Positions 59,782 to 64,000 of a DNA stretch of 64,000 nt are shown here, one piece after another. Location: positions 131,001 to 195,000 of the forward strand of contig NZ_AKWZ02000002.1 in assembly GCF_000306235.2 (NCBI RefSeq). The letters run 5' to 3'. A program made the translations under genes and the position numbers. The DNA comes from Leptospira fainei serovar Hurstbridge str. BUT 6 (GTDB lineage Bacteria > Spirochaetota > Leptospiria > Leptospirales > Leptospiraceae). Under the pieces are notes generated by a model. That model was not told the origin of the DNA. It worked only from the letters and a program-made list of their open reading frames with translations, and made no database searches. Positions within the stretch are counted from its first letter, which is position 1; every line of letters starts with the position of its first letter.

Positions 59782-60393
59782 ATGGCGACAGATTTTAGTT
59801 ATCTTATTATTCTCTTAACGGGAGTGGTCGCACTCCTGGAAAATCGTCTAAAGCGACTCGTAATACTAATCGGTGTCCAGGGATTTTTGTTATTAATTCC
59901 ATTGTATCAGGAAGAGGGCGGGGATACTTTTCATTCGGTTTTTCTTGCGTTGATGGTCGTGGTTTTTAAAGGATTATTAACGCCTGCGATTCTGTATTGG
60001 ACTGCGAGAAGAACAAACTCCGCGGAATCCACTTATCCTAAGGTAGGGTATCTGCCTACGTTAGCTCTTTTGTTCGCAGGAGCGGCGATCAGTTATACTT
60101 TTATGGGAATGATCGCCAATTTTTTCGGAAAGAGTCATCAGTATGCGTTCTTATTCGTTTTATTACTCATCTATGTGGGTATCGTAGGATTCGTAGTGAG
60201 ACGGAATTGGTTCGGAGTGTTTGCCTGCTTCAGCATTTTTGAAAACGGAACTTTCTTACTTACGTTAATCTTAAAATCGGGAGTTCCGATCGGTAGCGAG
60301 TTCGGATCCTTCATCGATGCCGTTCTGATTATCGGGGCCGGCGCCGCCTTACGCATTAATAGCGAGAAAGGAAAGGAGGAAACATCCGCATGA
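59782..60393 (+). CDS. HyfE-like membrane subunit
   Basis: 203 residues, six or so hydrophobic helices. It matches HyfE of hydrogenase 4 in size and position; LIYVGIVGFVVRRNWFGVFACFSIFENGTFLLT is close in style to the NuoK-like part. It overlaps the next gene by 4 bases. Low conservation of the family makes the identity depend on context. Confidence 0.8.
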   Translation: MATDFSYLIILLTGVVALLENRLKRLVILIGVQGFLLLIPLYQEEGGDTFHSVFLALMVVVFKGLLTPAILYWTARRTNSAESTYPKVGYLPTLALLFAGAAISYTFMGMIANFFGKSHQYAFLFVLLLIYVGIVGFVVRRNWFGVFACFSIFENGTFLLTLILKSGVPIGSEFGSFIDAVLIIGAGAALRINSEKGKEETSA

Positions 60394-61598
60394 GTTTAGA
60401 AATCTTATACGGGATCGGGTTTGCGGTATTCATACTGATTTTCTTAACCTATGTTCTCGCACCCACTCGCAATCAATCCGATCTACCGTTTTGGTCGGTA
60501 CTACTCATCTTATGCGCGGGCTTGAATTTCGCGGCTTGGGGAGAGAGAGACACCACGCTTCAATGGGTTCTTATCGAGGCTACGACATTCGTAGGTTCTC
60601 TACTCATCTCATCCAGTAGAACTTCGAAGTCCTTTCCTATCGCTTGGAAATTTCTACTGATCAACTCGTTCGGTTTAGGTATCGCTTTTCTCGGAATCGT
60701 TTTGATTCTTGCAGCTTTCCACGTAATCAACCAACCGGTGGAGGTCCTTGCGGCGAACGTTGCCGATCATCCTGAAATCATATGGGTGGAAATAGGTCTC
60801 TGGTTGGCCATCTTCGGATACACCGCTAAGTTAGGTCTATTCCCGAATCACGTTTGGATCGAAGACACTTACGGAGAAAGCCCGACACAAGTTTCCTCCC
60901 TTCTTTCCGCATTCATACCGGTTTCGGTTTGCTTTGCACTGCGACCTTTCGTGCATATGGACCACCAACTCTTTCCTCACACGTTCAGCGGTGCGGACGG
61001 ATTATTGGTCTTAGGGATCGTTACGATATTAATCAGCATCTTTGCCGTATACGATAGGAACGATATTCGTAGAATCTCCGCAAAAGTAGCTCTCTTTCAT
61101 ACCGGCGCACTTGCGGTCATTCTCTGGATGGATTTGAGCGATGTTGTATTTTACTTCGTCATGGCTTCAAACTTAGTCGTTAAGTCCCTTCTATTCATCA
61201 GTATGGGGATAGTCAGGATGGATGCAGGCAAAAGGGAATTGGGTAAGATTCTACAATCCGATTCGATTAACAAACCTGCGTTATCTCTCTTTATCCTGGC
61301 CTTATTTTTGGCGTTTGTGATGCCGGGGTCTCCGGTCTTTGTGAACGATATCATTCTGATCAAAGCAGGACAAATAGGGGGGAAAGGGTTAGTCATTCTA
61401 GTCCCTATCTTAGGTCTGGTTTTCTTCGGAGTTATGCTGTATAAAATCGCGCCTTTATTAAACCTAAAAGGGCGACCGTTCCAAAAAGAGAATTCGACGA
61501 TCTTGCGTATCCGAATGACGAACGGATTTTTCCTCCTTCTCCTTCTACTCGGCACCGGGTGTTGGGGGTTCTTCTTATTAGTCCAGGGGGTTTTATGA
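60390..61598 (+). CDS. HyfF/NuoN-like proton-channel subunit
   Basis: 402 residues, about 11-13 helices, somewhat shorter than HyfF. IFGYTAKLGLFPNHVWIEDTYGESPTQVSSLL carries the channel Lys and the Pro/Trp turn of Mrp-type antiporter subunits. This is the second ion-translocating subunit of the complex. The stop overlaps the ATG of the large subunit. Confidence 0.88.
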   Translation: MSLEILYGIGFAVFILIFLTYVLAPTRNQSDLPFWSVLLILCAGLNFAAWGERDTTLQWVLIEATTFVGSLLISSSRTSKSFPIAWKFLLINSFGLGIAFLGIVLILAAFHVINQPVEVLAANVADHPEIIWVEIGLWLAIFGYTAKLGLFPNHVWIEDTYGESPTQVSSLLSAFIPVSVCFALRPFVHMDHQLFPHTFSGADGLLVLGIVTILISIFAVYDRNDIRRISAKVALFHTGALAVILWMDLSDVVFYFVMASNLVVKSLLFISMGIVRMDAGKRELGKILQSDSINKPALSLFILALFLAFVMPGSPVFVNDIILIKAGQIGGKGLVILVPILGLVFFGVMLYKIAPLLNLKGRPFQKENSTILRIRMTNGFFLLLLLLGTGCWGFFLLVQGVL

Positions 61599-63013
61599 GG
61601 ACTGTTACCGGAATCTTTCAGAGTAAAGAAACCAAGCAAACGCATCGCTTTTGGCTGACCAATCACGGAATAGAGCACGAAGTTCTACCGAAAGCGAACG
61701 AGAAAAGCATTCTTGAAGATGCGGCAAATCCGATTTGGATTCTTCGACATAGTCTAGGAACCGATCAGGGAGCGGAAGATTATTCCTCCATCGATTTCGA
61801 GAAATATCTTTCGCAGGAAAGAAAACTTCTTTTGGAAAGGTTCGTTACCAAGGCTGGAATCAAGGATCTAGTTTATCGCGGCATTAATGTCCCCGTTCCT
61901 GCTTCCTTTTATAGCCATGCAGTAGGACCCATTCACGCTGGAGTCATCGAGCCGGGACATTTTAGGTTCATCGTAGAAGGGGAAGAAATTCATAACTTAG
62001 ATATCCGTCTAGGATTTCAGAAGCGGGGACTCACCGAAATGATGAAAGGTCTGGACAAGGATTCGATCTCACCGTATGCCGAAGCGATCTCCGGCGACTC
62101 CACGATCGCTTACGATATCGCGTTTAGTAAAGCGTTTGAAGAAGCTCATGGTATACAGGTTTCCGCGGAAATTAATTTCGCAAGAGCTGTTCTCTTGGAA
62201 ATCGAGAGAATCGCGATCCATATCGGAGACTTGGGCGCGATTGCAGGGGATGTCGGTTATTATCCGTTGCAAGGCGTCTGTTCGATGCAAAGGGGAGTTC
62301 CTCTAGGCGTGATGGAAGCTCTCACCGGAAATCGGTTCGGGCGGGGAGCTCTTTCTCCCGGAAAAGTCCGTTTGAAAAAGCAAATCACGCCCGAGTTCTT
62401 AGCGGACCTATCCAAGCGAATCGCAAACGTTACCGCCGATGTGGCCGCTCATTTCGAGAGAGCCTCCGAAAAATCCACCAATCGAGAAAGGCTACAAGCT
62501 TGCGGTATCATTCACCAAAAACAGATTAAGAATCTCGGATTTGTGGGCATGGTCGAAAAGTGTACCGGACTATCCAGAGATCTTCGGTTACACGATTCTT
62601 CTTATTCGATTACGCCGGAGCCTTTGAATCTTACGTTAGACGCGGGGCAGATGAGGGGAGACGCATGGTCCAGATTCTATCTTCGTTATGAAGAGTTGAA
62701 GAATAGCGGAGAGTGGTTGGAAAAAGCGATTCCGTTGTTAATCGAATTCCCGAAAGCTGCCGCTGCGCTGGCTAAAGCAAAAAGTTCCAAGCCGAAATCG
62801 GGTCTCTATTTCGGTTCTGCCGAAGGGTGGAGAGGTCCCGTTTTGGTCGCAGTCAACCTGGATTCTTCCGGTTCGATTCTGGACGCTTATGTGCGAGATC
62901 CATCCGTGTTGAATTGGCACGCGTTGGAGCTGGCCGTAAGAGGCGAGAATATCGGAGATTTTCCCCTGAATAACAAATCCTTCAACCTCAGTTATGTGGG
63001 TGTCGATTTATGA
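61595..63013 (+). CDS. NuoCD/HyfG-like large subunit lacking the NiFe ligands
   Basis: 472 residues from ATG 61595. A shortened NuoC-like N-terminus (about 1-105) is fused to a NuoD/hydrogenase large-subunit domain (GPIHAGVIEPGHFRFIVEGEEIH, then LGFQKRGLTEMM). In NiFe hydrogenases the first cysteine motif is CGIC; here it is S166-G-D-S169 (AEAISGDSTIAY). The second, DPCxxC, is DPSVLNW (435-441). All four metal ligands are absent, so no NiFe centre can form. This is an Ehr-type (energy-converting hydrogenase-related) subunit. The longer upstream frame lies inside the previous gene. Confidence 0.88.
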   Translation: MRTVTGIFQSKETKQTHRFWLTNHGIEHEVLPKANEKSILEDAANPIWILRHSLGTDQGAEDYSSIDFEKYLSQERKLLLERFVTKAGIKDLVYRGINVPVPASFYSHAVGPIHAGVIEPGHFRFIVEGEEIHNLDIRLGFQKRGLTEMMKGLDKDSISPYAEAISGDSTIAYDIAFSKAFEEAHGIQVSAEINFARAVLLEIERIAIHIGDLGAIAGDVGYYPLQGVCSMQRGVPLGVMEALTGNRFGRGALSPGKVRLKKQITPEFLADLSKRIANVTADVAAHFERASEKSTNRERLQACGIIHQKQIKNLGFVGMVEKCTGLSRDLRLHDSSYSITPEPLNLTLDAGQMRGDAWSRFYLRYEELKNSGEWLEKAIPLLIEFPKAAAALAKAKSSKPKSGLYFGSAEGWRGPVLVAVNLDSSGSILDAYVRDPSVLNWHALELAVRGENIGDFPLNNKSFNLSYVGVDL

Positions 63014-63828
63014 AACTACTGTACGAAGTTCTTAATATTTTCAAACCGGCAAAGAATATGGACTTTAAGAAAGTCCTGCCGACCAATCCGAATGCGCGAG
63101 GGATTCCAGTTCCTAATTTCAAAAAAGGGACTTCCTGCTTGGATTGCAAAGCTTGCGAAAAGGTTTGCCCTACTAAAGCGGTCGAGATTAAATCCGCAAA
63201 GGAAATCGTCTTCGATTACGGAGCCTGTTTACAATGCGGACTCTGCGCCGAAGCTTGTCCCGACGGCAAGATAGAAGACTCCGGATTCATCCATGTCTAT
63301 TCGGTCGATCGGAAAGCATTAGTTGTTTCTTATATAGATGGAATTCCCGCCGAATACTCCGAAACGATCTCAGAAAACGCCAAGGAATTCAGGAAAATTA
63401 CCCAAAACACCGGATTTCAATATAGGGAGGTCGCTGCCAGCGGAAACAATTCGACCGAAGCGGAAATCAACGCGAGCTTTAACGCGGTATTTGATAGTGA
63501 AGCAAGTATGGTGAGAGTCGTTGCTTCTCCTAAGCATGCAGACGCTCTCGTCTATGCGGGGCCTGTCGGAATTAACATGGAAAAACCGCTTCAAATAGCC
63601 TGGGATACCATGCCGGAAACAAAAGCGCTCATCGCTTGCGGAACAGAAGCCGTCTCCGGCGGCCTTTTCAAAAGAGGCAAACTTCCAAAGGAGCCCGACC
63701 TTTTTATAGCGGGAGATCCTCCTCGACCCGACGTCATGATTAGCGCCTTTCGTTATCTGATGGGAACTAAAAAATATTCTTTCCGAGACGAACTTACAAA
63801 GTATCTGGAATCTAAAAGAAAAACATAA
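63010..63828 (+). CDS. ferredoxin-NuoB fusion subunit without N2 cluster ligands
   Basis: 272 residues. Residues 35-90 are a two-cluster ferredoxin (HyfH/NuoI type): C43, C46, C49, C53 and C73, C76, C79, C83. Residues about 130-272 are NuoB/HyfI-like (SPKHADALVYAGPVGINME). The usual N2 ligands are gone: the CNGC-type pair is replaced by GNNST (145-149), the GDCA site by GTEA (211-214), and the GCPPRP site by GDPPRP (D236). A Cys at 210 remains beside it. Electrons could reach the ferredoxin clusters but not pass to a normal N2. Confidence 0.88.
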   Translation: MKLLYEVLNIFKPAKNMDFKKVLPTNPNARGIPVPNFKKGTSCLDCKACEKVCPTKAVEIKSAKEIVFDYGACLQCGLCAEACPDGKIEDSGFIHVYSVDRKALVVSYIDGIPAEYSETISENAKEFRKITQNTGFQYREVAASGNNSTEAEINASFNAVFDSEASMVRVVASPKHADALVYAGPVGINMEKPLQIAWDTMPETKALIACGTEAVSGGLFKRGKLPKEPDLFIAGDPPRPDVMISAFRYLMGTKKYSFRDELTKYLESKRKT

Positions 63829-63876
63829 TATCGATTGAGCCCAATTAAATTATATTTCCTAAAACGTTTCAATTCG

Positions 63877-63913
63877 AAAGCTTTCCGCTAACAAATAAGC
63901 GGAAAGCTTTTTT
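63877..63913 (+). terminator. intrinsic terminator of the porin-Ehr operon
   Basis: A perfect 13-bp stem, AAAGCTTTCCGCT with AGCGGAAAGCTTT, around an 8-base loop, followed by a short T-run. It lies 49 bases after the last stop codon of the complex. Confidence 0.92.
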
Positions 63914-63939
63914 GTTCTCTAAGAAAATACGCTACTAAA

Positions 63940-64000
63940 TTATGCGACAGGAGGAATTCTTTCCGCCGAATACAATGCTTCCTTCGTTTTTAATCCTATC
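63940..64000 (-). CDS. possible 3' end of a minus-strand gene, cut by the window
   Basis: Read on the minus strand from the right edge, one frame gives GLKTKEALYSAERIPPVA and then a stop at 63940. The composition looks protein-like, and the gene would converge on the terminator at 63877-63913. Only 19 codons are visible, so no product can be named. Confidence 0.4.
   Translation of the reverse strand, partial: IGLKTKEALYSAERIPPVA

Overview
The window reads as chromosome of a Leptospira species. The markers are a Leptospira-type citramalate synthase (cimA), a B12-dependent class II ribonucleotide reductase, spirochaete-style lipoproteins, many TTG and GTG starts, and a type II secretion locus that runs straight from gspC to gspN. 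By eye the GC content is in the mid-forties, higher than I expect for L. interrogans or L. biflexa and more like the intermediate P2 group; this was not computed. I see no insertion sequence, prophage, integrase gene other than a Xer recombinase, or CRISPR array.

Layout. 1-5088: a chain of overlapping genes (UDG-like fragment, priA, fmt, PASTA protein, rpe). 5165-10695: a promoter and leader hairpin, then rpsP-khpA-rimM-trmD-rplS-rnhB, two small genes resembling flagellar FliK and the FlhB C-terminus, an HD-GYP protein with a damaged metal site, and yraN. 11018-13992: comM on the minus strand, then a lipoprotein and an M23 peptidase. 14092-26247: a 12-gene type II secretion operon in the order C-D-E-F-G-H-I-J-K-L-M-N. 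26589-30465: nrdJ on the minus strand and tRNA-Asn. 30795-37692: a lipoprotein, two small membrane proteins, a minus-strand operon (exported protein, AI-2E permease, xseA, xseB), dedA and an App1-type phosphatase. 37816-43256: smr, cimA, pth, xerC, hslV, hslU. 43363-51752: a HATPase-like protein, an orphan lipoyl carrier, a metallophosphoesterase, the Mrp ATPase, ubiX and a UbiA-family prenyltransferase, a ferritin-like protein, an exported protein and ychF.

51758-63828 is the most unusual part. A membrane-spanning AraC-type regulator (7TM-DISM plus HTH) diverges from sbtA, a Na+/bicarbonate transporter. After sbtA come an outer-membrane porin and a six-gene complex related to group 4 hydrogenase (Hyf/Ehr type). 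It has two proton-channel subunits, a NuoH-like subunit, a small HyfE-like subunit, a NuoCD-like large subunit, and a ferredoxin/NuoB fusion. The large subunit has lost all four cysteines that bind the NiFe centre. The NuoB-like domain has lost the N2 iron-sulfur ligands. Only the two ferredoxin [4Fe-4S] motifs remain, so this cannot be an ordinary hydrogenase or complex I. Its position beside sbtA and a porin suggests, as inference only, an ion-pumping or ion-gated system tied to inorganic carbon uptake. A strong terminator at 63877-63913 closes the cluster.
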